A DNA stretch of 64,000 nucleotides from Clarireedia homoeocarpa (taxonomy: Eukaryota; Ascomycota; Leotiomycetes; Helotiales; Rutstroemiaceae): contig LNKV01000039.1 in assembly GCA_001465935.1 (NCBI GenBank), positions 1 to 64,000 of the forward strand. The letters are read 5' to 3'. Position numbers and translations under genes: made by a program. Below the pieces are notes generated by a model. The model was not told the origin of the DNA. It saw nothing but the letters and a program-made list of their open reading frames with translations, and did no database searches. Shown one piece after another: positions 10,366 through 21,294 of the stretch (its first letter is position 1; each line of letters starts with the position of its first letter).

Positions 10366-11626
10366 TCATACTGGACTGTTACGCGTAACGGAGAATTCGG
10401 AAACCGTGCTGATGTGATCATCTTTCAGGTCGGTTTTATTCGTTATTGACTTGATATTTGTTTGGTTTGTGTTTTGCTCAGTGTTCGGGCGAAGCTCGAG
10501 CCAATTGTGGCCTGGCACATCCTGCTCTCGGTACCCGTTACCTTTATTTAGAGCTGACTTAGAGTGAAGATTGCTACGGCTGCTGAAGGAAAAGAAGCAC
10601 CGGGCACTTTTAAGCACAGACGCTAGGCTGGACGAATTCAGAAGGGGCCCATAGGTTGGGAGGCACGCAGCAATAATAGATGCACTAGGCTCCATTTTTG
10701 ACCACATAGCTGTGTTGATAGTAATAATGGCCTTGGTATGCGCCGTGGCTACTACGAGTACTTTCAGCTGTTTGTAGGAGTAGTAGAACCGCACTGAGGA
10801 ACAGATAACGCAGAAGATTCCAAGCCAAAGGATTAAGATGACCTTGATCTTACTTTTCATCTTAAGCTGCAACTTATAGATGGCTCGGAGTGGTAGACAT
10901 AGTACCAAAAAGTCCAGTGTCATGCCAATACCGAAGATACTCAATATAGCTGTTGGATAATCGTAATTGGCATCTTGACCTTGAAGCTCCGGGTGCCATG
11001 CTGAAGATATTGGTGTTGTACTAAAGAGCTGGGTCTAAAAAACATGTTATTAGCTATCAACGATATCGAATTGTGCGTGAACTTACGAAAAAGGCACCAG
11101 TCATCCAAGCTGTTATAAGGAAGACAAAAATATTGCACAAGATATGAAATTTCTGGGTAATGAAAATTCTCTTGTAAAACTCCAGAATCGAGATTTTGCA
11201 AAGACCGCTTGCAATCGTTGTAGTTATAACGTCTATAACGTAAAGCTGTAATCTGTATTAGCAAGTGCAATTGCTTTCATGACATACCAGTAGTACCTTG
11301 AATTCAATTGTCCCTGCTTTTACAGGATCTAATCTGTCGCTGACATAGTTGACCCCGACTATAGCAGCTCCTACTATAGTTGCAATTATACAGCTATAAG
11401 TAACAAGCAGTGATGCGAAGAGAATAAGCAGATCTCTTGTCAGCCATTTGGACGAAGACGAGATTCGTGCTGAGCAGACACGTAATCCAACAGCAATCGT
11501 GGCTAAAGCGAGAAAAACAACGTCAACAGTAACCAAAGTGGTTGTGAATGAAGAAGGGGTTTTTAAAGGTGCGCCTGCAGTAGCAGCAGCGGCTGAATTG
11601 TCTCCGCTGGTAACGTTTGATGTCAT
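10366..11626 (-). CDS. Pth11-like rhodopsin-domain membrane protein
   Basis: Three exons, 11626-11288, 11245-11087 and 11034-10366, give 388 residues. The order of segments matches the fungal rhodopsin-domain (Pth11-like GPCR) family: an N-terminal helix (DVVFLALATIAVGLRV), WLTRDLLILFASLL, the hallmark KISILEFYKRIF before the fourth helix, FGIGMTLDFLVLCLPLRAIYKLQL, and YYSYKQLKV before the last helices. A polar cytoplasmic tail follows. Seven helices are expected. It lacks an obvious CFEM domain and signal peptide. Such proteins are proposed surface sensors acting through G proteins; the ligand is unknown. The first intron is placed at GTATGT..ACAG (42 nt); an alternative donor 9 nt upstream is possible. 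An in-frame ATG at 11743 exists, but 11626 fits the family start better. Confidence 0.8.
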
Positions 11627-11743
11627 GGGAGCGATGAACTTTGTAGCTTCCAAGGGGTGGTTATGGAAAGATTCGCGATTGTGGAAAGTTTTCAAAGAGT
11701 AAGGTTTGTTGGCTGTTGCTGAATGGCACAATTCCAAAGGCAA

Positions 11744-12584
11744 ATCCTATCAAGTACTTTTCCGCTGCAGTGCCGCAAGGATCGAATTCAAACTTCAGGA
11801 AAGATGAGAAAATTTATTAGGCGAGCTCTCTAATAAGAAAGAGGGGGGCAATCGAGCCGGATCTTCTTCAAAAGTATACAAAAATAGTATATATAACTTC
11901 TGGTATATATTCGAATAGATCTTCATACTAATCAACTTGCGTAAAGCTTTATATTTTAAATTAATAGTAGAAGATGTTCATTTAGAAGTCCGCTACTAGC
12001 GCTTAGTCAACTTTTCGTGCTTAACCGTAATCCCTGGTCTGTGTACGCCCTGTATCAATGCACGCTCAAAAAATTGTACTTTTTTAATCAGCTCAACAAC
12101 TATAGATTACTCTGGAATTAAACTATAATAAAATAAATTCAAATTCATTCTTTGTATAAAAGTATATATTCAAACCCGCAGATTAGCGAACCCTATCAAA
12201 AAGAGTGAGTAGAATCTATATATTAACCTTATCAAAGTAGTCAATAAAAATCTAATTAATGAGATTTAAAAATGCTGAGATCTTGGGTACTCAGGAAGGT
12301 AGATATCAAGTCAGAATCTCAATTATTGAATTTAATATATACGTTTGAATCAAAGGACTTGTTTGTGTGTGTAAGTTTTTTCAGATATCGCGAGGTGGTC
12401 TACCACTTGCACGTGAAATAGTAGTCAATTCGCGCACAGTTGCCTAGACAACCTGGGATATCACACACTGCAGAATATCAACATCAACATCAACATCAAC
12501 CCTATCTCCTACTCCACCCCATCAACCCCTCAATCAGGCTGCCATTTACTTCTCTCGAGACCACAACAAACTCATATCCACGGA
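11744..12584. other. AT-rich intergenic DNA
   Basis: The stretch between the divergent Pth11-like and kinase-like genes is AT-rich from about 11860 to 12380 and carries no recognisable gene. A CA-rich stretch with a repeated ATCAAC motif (about 12476-12500) precedes the downstream start codon and may be 5' leader. Confidence 0.5.
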
Positions 12585-14924
12585 ATGTCGTCACAGAGAG
12601 ACTCGGATGTCAAGCGTCTAGAGCAGTTGCTTGAAGAAGCAAACAGGCGAATAGAAGAAGCAGACAAGCGAGCAGAACAGGACCGACGAGATCGACAAGA
12701 AGCAGACAAGCGAGCAGAACAGGACCGACGAGATCGACAAGAAGCAGACAAGCGAGCAGAACAGGACCGACGAGATCGACAAGAAGCAGACAAGCGAGCA
12801 GAACAAGCCGAGTCCAAGACAAGATCCACAACATTCGAAGAATACATTACAACCTGCCATTTACTTCTCTCGAAACGACTTCGTATCCAGACAGACAAGA
12901 GCCTCAGTACACAGGGCTCTACCACAAGCAACAAAAACAAACCTTGCCCAACTGAGTTGAAACCTTGGAAGGACTTTACAGAGCAGAAGAACCAGCTTCT
13001 CGACAAAGTCTTAGAACACATACCACAAGATGCCAGACTTTTCAGTACTACCCAATACCTCACTGAGCTTGGGCTGAACATCTGCGACCGACCATTGGCT
13101 AGCGAGAAGGATTTGGAGACATATCAGCGCCTAGCTGTTGAGCGGCCGACAACAGACATCATCTCCTACCTTCAAGGAAGTAAAGACGCTCGCGATACAT
13201 TCGATCTGGGCGAAGGTATCATTTTCGAGAACCATGCCAACACCCTCAGTGATAGCAACGAAGAAGTCCAGCAAAGTCTGCATAATCTCCGCATTTCCAG
13301 CACAGGACAAGCCTCAAACTCAAACCCAAAACCGCGAAACGCCGATCAGATTTGTGTATACAAGCAAGCAGATGGCACCCGGACCCCGTGTATGGTCGTG
13401 GAATACAAACCATCTCACAAATTGACAGTCTTCAATCTCCGAGCTGGACTCTTGCAAGCTGACAAAGGGTCTATGAATATTCCAGCGCATGTCATCAACC
13501 GGTTCCAAATACCGACCGATGCGGAGGAAAAGTTTGTGTACTACTCTGAGTTTTTGACAGCAGCAGCTCTCACGCAGACGTATGTTTATATGGTTGAGAA
13601 CGGCCTCGAGTACGGCAAAGTAGCTACAGGAGAAGCCGACGTTTTTCTTTGGTTGAAAGAAGACGAGCCACACACGCTCTATTATCATCTCGCAGAACCT
13701 AATAACGAAGTCGAAGCACACAGCGAAGTTGTCATCTCACTATATCACACGGCAGTAAGTCAGAACTTAGCATTCTGCTTAATGGCACTGGGCTCGAAAC
13801 CTCGCAGCCAAATTTGGCGCAATCGCGCGCTAGAAAGTGCCGATAAGGTTATAGTCGATTACGAAGCAATCTTACGACGGATGCCTGCTGAAGAGAAGAC
13901 TATGACTCCTCCGTCTTCGGTATTTAAAGCACGAATCCATGCCTTCCAGCGGTCGCCGATCAAGCTGAGACCCAGAAAGTCACGAAAGGTAAGGAATACC
14001 TGTGGTTCTGCAGATATAATTGTGCACGAAGATCCACAAAGCCCGTCTGGTTCGTCGGATGAGACCTCAGACGTTGAAACGCCAAGCAAGCCAAGGGCTC
14101 ATGCTCGCCAGTCTGGTGCTGGACAGGTGCGTCCGGTCAAATCATCACAAGCGGCTGAAGAGAGCGATATTCACCACCGACAATACTGTACACAAGCCTG
14201 CTTGCTGGGGCTTGTACGAAAACATTCATTGGATGATACTTGTCCAAACATCAATGCACACCGTGCTCATGGGGCCGGCAACTACCATGCTTTAGGGCGG
14301 AGATCCCTTACGAAACTTATGTCACGTCAGCTCGCCGAAAACCCGGACAATGGATGTAAGCCACTAGGAAAGCAAGGCGCCCGTGGTGCTCTTTTTAGAT
14401 TGAGTTTAGAATCGTATGGATATACTTTTGTTGCAAAAGGGACTGTGGCAGCATTCATACCGAATTTGAAGCACGAATATTCGGTTTACAAACACTTAGA
14501 CAACGTTCAAGGAGAGCTTGTACCGGTCTGTCTTGGGAACATCTCTCTTGTCCGTCCTTACTTTCTTGACTTAGGGGTCAGAATAGTTCACATGCTGCTC
14601 ATGTCATGGGCAGGTGACCAGGCACAGAAGAATTTGCTCTCGGACTTAGGATATAATATAGTCGAAGAAACAACCCGTGCGGTTACAAAGCTGCAGTACC
14701 ATGGAGTGGAGCATGGGGATGTGCGACCGCCGAATGTGCTATGGAATCCTGAAGGTAGAAAGATTATACTAATCGACTTTGAGCGTTCAGAGATCTTGAA
14801 GCAGATACCGATACTCCAAGAGATGTCGCCTAATCGGAAACGAAAGTATCTCTACTCTACTAGCAGGGCATTGTACAGTAGTCCTCGTCAGCGGTCCAAA
14901 CTTTATACCCAAGTTATTAACTGA
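12585..14924 (+). CDS. Kinase-like protein with repeat coiled coil
   Basis: A single exon encodes 779 residues. Residues 10-80 form a highly charged coiled coil made of 14-residue units (EADKRAEQDRRDRQ). A middle domain contains the motif MVVEYK (Glu273, Lys275), reminiscent of PD-(D/E)XK-type folds but not proof of one. A Ser-rich linker follows, then a cysteine-containing motif QYCTQACLLGL. The C-terminal domain is protein-kinase-like: GARGALF near 598, VAKGT as the lysine strand, HGDVRPPN at 710 in place of HRD, and IDFE at 730-733 in place of DFG. It resembles large fungal families of divergent kinases of unknown role, which is family knowledge. The altered DFG Gly and HRD Arg make activity uncertain. 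It is intronless, unlike most neighbours. Confidence 0.75.
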   Translation: MSSQRDSDVKRLEQLLEEANRRIEEADKRAEQDRRDRQEADKRAEQDRRDRQEADKRAEQDRRDRQEADKRAEQAESKTRSTTFEEYITTCHLLLSKRLRIQTDKSLSTQGSTTSNKNKPCPTELKPWKDFTEQKNQLLDKVLEHIPQDARLFSTTQYLTELGLNICDRPLASEKDLETYQRLAVERPTTDIISYLQGSKDARDTFDLGEGIIFENHANTLSDSNEEVQQSLHNLRISSTGQASNSNPKPRNADQICVYKQADGTRTPCMVVEYKPSHKLTVFNLRAGLLQADKGSMNIPAHVINRFQIPTDAEEKFVYYSEFLTAAALTQTYVYMVENGLEYGKVATGEADVFLWLKEDEPHTLYYHLAEPNNEVEAHSEVVISLYHTAVSQNLAFCLMALGSKPRSQIWRNRALESADKVIVDYEAILRRMPAEEKTMTPPSSVFKARIHAFQRSPIKLRPRKSRKVRNTCGSADIIVHEDPQSPSGSSDETSDVETPSKPRAHARQSGAGQVRPVKSSQAAEESDIHHRQYCTQACLLGLVRKHSLDDTCPNINAHRAHGAGNYHALGRRSLTKLMSRQLAENPDNGCKPLGKQGARGALFRLSLESYGYTFVAKGTVAAFIPNLKHEYSVYKHLDNVQGELVPVCLGNISLVRPYFLDLGVRIVHMLLMSWAGDQAQKNLLSDLGYNIVEETTRAVTKLQYHGVEHGDVRPPNVLWNPEGRKIILIDFERSEILKQIPILQEMSPNRKRKYLYSTSRALYSSPRQRSKLYTQVIN
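12657..12806 (+). repeat. 42-bp in-frame minisatellite
   Basis: Three full near-identical units of 42 bp (12657-12698, 12699-12740, 12741-12782) and a partial fourth encode EADKRAEQDRRDRQ repeats. The near-identity at DNA level points to recent duplication. Unit length is a multiple of three, so copy changes would keep the frame and only lengthen or shorten the coiled coil. Confidence 0.9.
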
Positions 14925-15031
14925 TCGCTATACAATTTCTTCGATATTGTAACGATTTGGACAAATCGTTATATTGATACTTGAATACTTAGGTTGGAAC
15001 TCCTTATATTACAAGTAGGCCTTTGGAATAT

Positions 15032-15251
15032 TGTCAGGAGACGAGTAATGGGGCCTGGGGGTAGTCGGAGCGACCACGCGGGGTAATCGGATACTGATAC
15101 CCCGAGGGGCACAACAGCGAAATGAATATAAAAGAAGCGTTTATATATTTGAGATAGGCAACAATTAGTTTGTATATCAATCAGACCCTACGTTTTGCCA
15201 TCATCGCCCTGAAGACTCTCTTACGATTCCGTACCGATCCCTATCATCACA
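15032..15251. mobile_element. Solo LTR, 220 bp
   Basis: The segment begins TGTCAGG and ends TCATCACA, so it has the TG..CA ends of an LTR. It is flanked on both sides by the 5-bp direct repeat AATAT (15027-15031 and 15252-15256), the expected target duplication. A TATAAAA box lies at 15127-15133. No gag, pol or second LTR is present nearby, so this is probably a solo LTR left by recombination. Length and TATA position suit Ty1/copia, but the family is not certain. Confidence 0.7.
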
Positions 15252-15517
15252 AATATCTAATATATGTATATTTTAAATATATAATCTATACAATGATATA
15301 TAACCTTTTAATATATATAAACTTTTAAGATTTTAGAATCTTTTTAATTTTTTAATTGTAAATTCTAAAAAAAATTAATTGTAAATTCTAAAACCACCTA
15401 ATGTTAGTATTATTAGTTTTATTATATTATTTTTTTATTTTTTTATTTTTTTTAATTATACTAGGGAATTGCGGTGCAATTGGGAGCAGCTTACTTTTAG
15501 TGGGTGGCGCTCCGCTG

Positions 15518-15553
15518 GCTCTCCGAGGGCCACTGCCGTGGAGGCAGACTATT
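15518..15553 (+). repeat. Dispersed repeat fragment, inverted copy at 35954-35989
   Basis: CTCTCCGAGGGCCACT-GCCGTGGAGGCAGACTATT matches the reverse complement of 35954-35989 except for one inserted T. The copies are 20 kb apart in different contexts, so this is a dispersed repeat family. Confidence 0.8.
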
Positions 15554-15683
15554 CGTACACTGCTGCTGCTATTAGCTATACTATTTGCTATGCCATTTAC
15601 TATACTATAGGCTAGCCATGCCCTTAGGTTTGATAACTAATCAGAAGCCCAGGTTTGTGATATACTCTGTGCGGGCAAAATTT

Positions 15684-15743
15684 AAAGCAACCCTCAGAAA
15701 GGGGGTCACGTGCGCGGGCCAGAATATTAAATGCAGCAAGCTG
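15684..15743 (+). repeat. Dispersed repeat block B, copy 1
   Basis: About 60 bp, starting AAAGCAACCCTCAGAA and ending GCAGCAAGCTG, nearly identical to 21057-21115 and in the same orientation. It includes GGGTCACGTGC, so both copies contain a CACGTG palindrome. Confidence 0.8.
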
Positions 15744-15847
15744 CCAATTAAAAAAAAGCTGAAAAGGTAGAACCTTTTAACTAAGAACTAAAAGAATCTA
15801 TTAAATACAGAATTAGCTTCGACTACGCTAATAGAATCTATTTAATA

Positions 15848-15893
15848 TAATAAGGCCGTGCTTTGGCGGAGCGTCTGAGTCACTTGAGATAAA
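15848..15893 (+). repeat. Dispersed repeat block A, copy 1
   Basis: About 46 bp (TAATAAGGCCGTGCTTTGGC.., ending GAGATAAA), nearly identical to 21006-21051. Here block A lies downstream of block B, the reverse of the order at 21 kb. Confidence 0.8.
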
Positions 15894-16263
15894 GCAAACT
15901 GCCAATTAATCTATATCTTAGATCAGCTTACCTTCTTTTTGCGACGTAGAGCACAGATAATACCCTGCTGTAAAATTGGATCAGACCCGCGAAGTATAGT
16001 CATTCGCTGAACAGAGTTCTAGATACTGTATCTACAGGCATTATTCAGCTCCCACCTCAAACTTGCAACGCCAGAAATTAATCCAAATTTAGTTAAAACC
16101 TAATCAAATCCCGGCTCGATAACAAAATCCCCAGTAAGACAATATGAATGTTCATGATTGCTCCTGTTATTTCCAGTTTCCGCGCAAATGTTCCTCCAAA
16201 GTCACTGTTCATATTCCACAATACTGATAAAAGTCCGCCCGCAGATTCGATTCACTCAGAGTC

Positions 16264-19200
16264 ATGTCTTCATCCCACCAAAATCTTTCAGCTGAGCCTG
16301 ACAACACTTCCAGGCCGTTTACAGTCAAAGGGCTCCCAAGTGATCCGAGCGATGACGAATTTAAAAATTTTGTATTCGGTACGCAACCTTGAAGAGCTAT
16401 AACTCTACGGTATAGGTTAACTAATAGACATCTGGCAGGCTCGGAAGGTAGAGAATGGCCCAGATTTAAGTTAAAGGACAAAGACCGTCTCCAGCCGGTT
16501 CAAAAAAAAGCCGATGCAAATGAATCAAATATTGGTGCTTATGTATCCTATGGAGATGATGGTACAACAGCAAGTGCTAGCATCTACGGCGATCCTATAC
16601 AGATCACTCGATTTCTAGGAGTTGGCCGGTCTGGTTTTTTCTCGGTCGACCAAGAAGAAGTACCAGAGCCGTGGTTCGTTCAGAGCCGCGCAGAAGCCCT
16701 TATGGAGCGTGGTGTAGCGCCTTATGGCATAAACTTCTTTTCTGAAAACTCTTTCGAGATGCTAGACGCAGCTTTTACAGGTCCATGGGATATGGGATTC
16801 GTCGGTAATCGGTGGCCAAGATTCACATCTAAAACGATAAATGGTTTTACGTTGACTTCGCAGCACTTTGTATCTAACGGAACTATTTTCCACACCTGGT
16901 GCTTTGAGACGGAATCAAAAGACCCTGTGCCAATGATCCCGAGCAGAGACTTTTACATTCCCTTAGAATATTACCGAATACGGGAATTGGAGTTCACCGA
17001 TTCTGCTTACGAATTCAACGGATCACACTCCCAGTATTCTTATAATTTAGGGCCACATGAACGCAGTGTCATAATGACCAATAGTGGATTCATCCATGAT
17101 CCAAGTATTGAGCGCTCGGAAAAGGTACCTGATACCGTTGGGTTAGTTATTGCTGTTTCTGTCAATGGCCAGATTCGGGAACTTGAAAAATGCAACAACG
17201 GCTTATCTCATTCCTACGGGCTCAAACCCATAGCTGGGGAAGACGACTTTGTAACAACTCATTCAGATCCACTGGAGATTACAATGGCATTCAAACTGCA
17301 GCTAATGCGAAAAGAAGTTGACTGGAAGCAATGCTTGATTTCGGATGCCGAATTTCTCAACGTGAACAAAGCTCTCAACGCGGCTTCAAACTCTTTTACG
17401 GAATTATCATTCGTGTCTGATCCACACGTGAACTTCATTATGCGACGAAATTTGGAACATATACTTTCGGTGTGTAGTATCCCGCTGCGAACTGAGCGTG
17501 ATGACAATGACACGAACACGCCGCCTGTTGCTCTGACGTGTGGGGATATATCGGGGCATCGGCTCGTGACATCAGCAAGCTTGTAAGTTCAATACCTGCG
17601 CAGTGTGATATGATCATTGCTGAAAACTGCCAGCTTTGCGTTTCAGTTCTTACTCTCTATATCCGAGTATCTTGGACACAAGTTGACAACAGAATTTACT
17701 CCATGTGAGAGAAACATAGAGAGTACATCAGATACCTTTGTTATCCCCTGTTCATGTAGTAGTGCTGGCAAAGTCGTTTGTCAATGGGAGTTCTCTCGTA
17801 TCCTACGAAACAGGATCAAGGACACTTGCGAGGCTCACTTGAATTGGATCATTAGCCGAGCCACATTCGATGCAGGTTGTTTTGCTGCAAACTATTGGGC
17901 AACTGGGAAATTCATCAAGGATGAGTCTTCAAGAGAGGAAGTTCTCAGCAAGGTCTCATTGACTGATACCCCATTCCAGCTTCTGAAAATTGCCGAATTT
18001 GCTTCAAAGTTCCCAGAAAAGCTCAGCAATTCTTTGCTCGAAAATTTCAAGACATTCCTTGGGCCTTGGCTCAAGAAGCTAGATGAAGAGAACGCACGCG
18101 GATATTTTGCATTTCCTCGTCCTGATAACGGAGCACAGTCAGTTCATCGACAGGTGAGTCTATGTACAGGGAGAAGAGTTGCCTTCTCTAGATTGTGTCT
18201 GGAGTCTGCACTCATGATCACGCTGTGAATCCTTCATTTACCCTAGATATTCAGCTCCAATTTTTGAAGGGATGAGACTGTACACTGACTCGTAAATTCC
18301 GGGCTTTAGTACCGCCTGGATGACCACGTGTGGATCTGGCGAGTTCTTTGGTCGGCCGAAGACCTTGGCTTGACCAAAGTGCTTACGAAGAAGAAAAAGT
18401 CTAAACCCACGGATAAGAAGCAAAGGACTGATATGTCCCAAAGCTACTCGGCAGCTGAATTTCAGCGGCAGGTTCTGAGCCGGTTTACAACGGAGAATGA
18501 TGTGAACTCTCAGCGAATGCTTGCTGTTAGCCGTACAGCTTCCGAAAACCGATTCAATTTTCGTTCCAGACACACTGTATTCTTCTATACATCTAAAATC
18601 CCATTCTTTACCAAGTCCAATGCTTTATGGACCTCTACGATCGATGCCCAGAAATTCCATAAGACAAACCAAGACTCGAGATGGGATAACCCACTAAGGT
18701 ATGGATTGGCGCTACTGATGGGGAAAGAGAAATATCAAATCAATGCCAGGTCTCCTAGAGATATGGCTGATCATGCAGAGAGTGTTCTGCTTGGCAGCGT
18801 TTCAGAGAGTGGCATATTTCCAGGCTACCTGAACGTAGAGACAAAAGAACCTAAGATGTTTCCGCCCGGCCAGAGAGACTCTTACTGGCATGCAAGCTTC
18901 GAAATTCCGTATCTTCTCTGGATCAAAGTCGATTTCAATTTCAAGACTAGTATGAACCTCGCTAGCGACATATCTTCGGAAGACGAGGAGATGTTTTTGA
19001 CTGCGAAAGCCAACAACGAGTTGTTTATGAATGCGAAAGCCCGAGAGATGAAAGACTCAATCCCATTCAACAAGCTCATTGACCAAAAGAATATTGTTGA
19101 GCTATCAGACGAATGGCTGTACCCTCTCCCTAACTGCTTTAAACCACGCAATTCCGAAACAATTATCCCAAAGGAGACGGAAAAGTTAATATCAGAGCAG

Positions 19201-20649
19201 TACACCTCCGAAATTGCTGAGAGTGAGAAGAAAGAGTTAAGAGGCGTAATTCTCGACGTCCCAACAAAAGATACTACCCACACCACGTCCAGAGCCAACA
19301 ATAGTGATGATTTGGAGAACGAGATTAAGTTGCTGAACAACGATGCTATATCACAGAGATTGGAGAAAGCGAGAACAAGGGATAATGCTAAGAAGAGAAT
19401 CATTTGGCTGCCTAGCTCTAACCATATCACCCTAAGACATTGTGTTCTAGCATCTCCCGAACCAGAGATGGTACATTTGTCAACCTTCTTCGGTAGACAT
19501 ATTCGCAAAGAGAAATACTTTTTCGACGAAACATCAGCTATCATGAATATTTGGAATACAGAGTTTCATCTATCTGTATACAAACTCGTTGCACAAGACG
19601 AAGATGATATGGCAGAGCATCTGAGATTCTTAGGGGGAGAGAAAATGATTAGACGAGCAGGTATAGGCTTTCGGTTTGTCGGTGACTTTTGGGATCGCTA
19701 TTGGACTTGTCATATTCTTGAATACGAGCCTAATGATGTCCCATTAAACCAAAATGAGAAGGTCCAATGTGGAGTCGAAGTACTTAACTCCTTTAAGCAT
19801 CTCATACAACCCGAAGAAAATCATCACGGATCCTATCGGGAGCAAAGGCCGTGGCGTCAGCGTAAGGTGTTGGAGCTTTATTTATTTGACCGGATGCTTC
19901 AGAAGATAACAGAGTGTTATGAAGAAATGCTCAAAGAGATCGACAAGAAGCTGAGAGAGGAGGCTGAAAGACGTCTTAGGAGGTCGCTTCCGCGCAGGAA
20001 ACCATCAAGTTCGAGCCGTTCAGATATTCTCTCTTCATCGAATGCATTGTTCTCTCTGCCAATGAGTAGTGAATCGTACTCTTCTTTCAGCAAACAATGG
20101 CCACCATTTCAGTACACTCTACAAGTCATAGAAGAAGATTTGCAAGGAACGCTAGAAAGGATTGAGCTATGGAGGAACCGAGAGAAGGACCGACAGCTGG
20201 AGAGACCTCGATGGACTAGGGATGATGAGAGGAAATACAGGTCATCGATAGACAAAGCAACAACATCTAACGACCACAAAATTCGAGAATTAGAGCACTA
20301 TTTGGCTATTATACAATCGCTCAGGACATCACTTACGAGTAATCTGGAGTCAACACGAAATGAGTTGAGCTTTCAGAGTGCAGAAAATGTCCGCTTTTTC
20401 ACTTATGTAACAGTTATTTTCCTTCCCCTGGGGTTTGCAACTGCTGTATTCAGTATGGGCGAAGGGCCGAGTAGTAAGATAATTCTTAGTATGGTTATCA
20501 CAGCTATCATCACACTCCTCCTCACTGCTATTGCTTTGGCTAGTGTTCAATTCTTGGGCGAAAGGCTTTTCAAACTGATTACTGAGGTTGGGCAATGGTT
20601 GAGACACTACTTTTTTGGTTTTTATAATAACGATTTTATTATATATTAA
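16264..20649 (+). CDS. Glycosidase-like protein with CorA-like membrane end
   Basis: Exons 16264-16378, 16439-17582, 17634-18153 and 18310-20649 give 1372 residues. The N-terminal two thirds contain stretches resembling (alpha/alpha) barrel glycosidases (YRLDDHVWIWRVLWS and RWDNPLRYGLALLMG), but I cannot name a GH family or catalytic residues. The segment RMLAVSRTASENRF is typical of a large uncharacterised group of fungal membrane proteins. A basic/Ser-rich linker and a long helix lead to two C-terminal membrane helices (FTYVTVIFLPLGFATAVF, then IILSMVITAIITLLL) with SMG where CorA channels have GMN. The fold is that of CorA/ZntB-like proteins, but transport is not supported without the GMN signature. 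The third intron (156 nt) is long for this window and is the weakest junction. The 16264 start and first intron are supported by frame continuity. Confidence 0.7.
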
Positions 20650-21005
20650 ATCTAAATTTGAACAATAAAGATATTTCCAAAGAAAGAAAGATGAAGAAAA
20701 ATATAAAGAAACTAAAGAATATTAATTTAAAGAAAGAAATTAAATATATTTAAATAAAAATTAATTATTCTTTTTAATAAAATATAATTAAATACTATAT
20801 TATAAATATTTATAATTAAAGTATATAATTTATATAATTTAAATTTTATAATCAATTAATTATTTTAATATTTTATAAATAAAATATTAATTTTAAATAA
20901 TATTATAAATTAAATTAGATATAATATAGTTTTATTTGATAGTTTTATTAAAAATTATCAGATATAAAATATTTATAAAAGTTTTATAATATATAATTTA
21001 TTATA

Positions 21006-21051
21006 TAATAAGGCTGTGCTTTAGCGGAGCGTCTGAGTCATCTGAGATAAA
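21006..21051 (+). repeat. Dispersed repeat block A, copy 2
   Basis: Near-identical to 15848-15893. Differences include GGCTGTG for GGCCGTG and TTTAGCGG for TTTGGCGG, i.e. C-to-T or G-to-A type changes. It is joined directly to block B. Confidence 0.8.
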
Positions 21052-21056
21052 AATAA

Positions 21057-21115
21057 AAAGCAACCCTCAGAACAGGGTCACGTGCACGGGCCAGAATATT
21101 ATAGGCAGCAAGCTG
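21057..21115 (+). repeat. Dispersed repeat block B, copy 2
   Basis: Near-identical to 15684-15743 (CAACCCTCAGAA, GGGTCACGTGC, GGCCAGAATATTA). It lies about 180 bp upstream of the HET gene start, so it may supply part of that gene's promoter or leader. Confidence 0.8.
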
Positions 21116-21294
21116 ACCACCTGACCACCTAGAGTGCAGCTCAGCCCCGCTACAATACCTTCAATCATTTCTATTTAACTATAAAATCTGTTTTATTTTT
21201 GCCCGTGAGCGACAGCGAATCAGGCCCTGAGCTAAGCTGGGAGCCAGAAGCGACCAGCGAAAAGCTCGTGAGCTCAAAACAAACCAACCTCAAG

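Larger units (their letters stand above)
15257..16263. other. AT-rich gene-free DNA with repeat fragments
   Basis: No gene is supported. AT-rich runs (15260-15470) are followed by three GC-richer fragments that recur elsewhere in the window: 15518-15553, 15684-15743 and 15848-15893. The end of the stretch (about 16000-16263) is presumably the 5' region of the next gene. Confidence 0.6.
20650..21294. other. Extremely AT-rich spacer
   Basis: From 20650 to 21005 the sequence is almost pure A/T without coding potential, as expected of a heavily mutated repeat. It is followed by the A and B repeat blocks (21006-21115) and by the short upstream region of the HET gene. Confidence 0.7.

Noticed and set aside
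18154..18309. Possible extra exon (SAPIFEGMRLYTDS) inside the 156-nt intron
   Set aside because: It reads plausibly, but the intron that would have to follow it is only 18 nt, and the phases do not fit with the preceding donor.
18882..19544. 220-codon open frame on the minus strand
   Set aside because: It lies entirely opposite a coherent exon of the 1372-residue membrane protein and has a Ser/Leu-rich composition typical of an antisense shadow.
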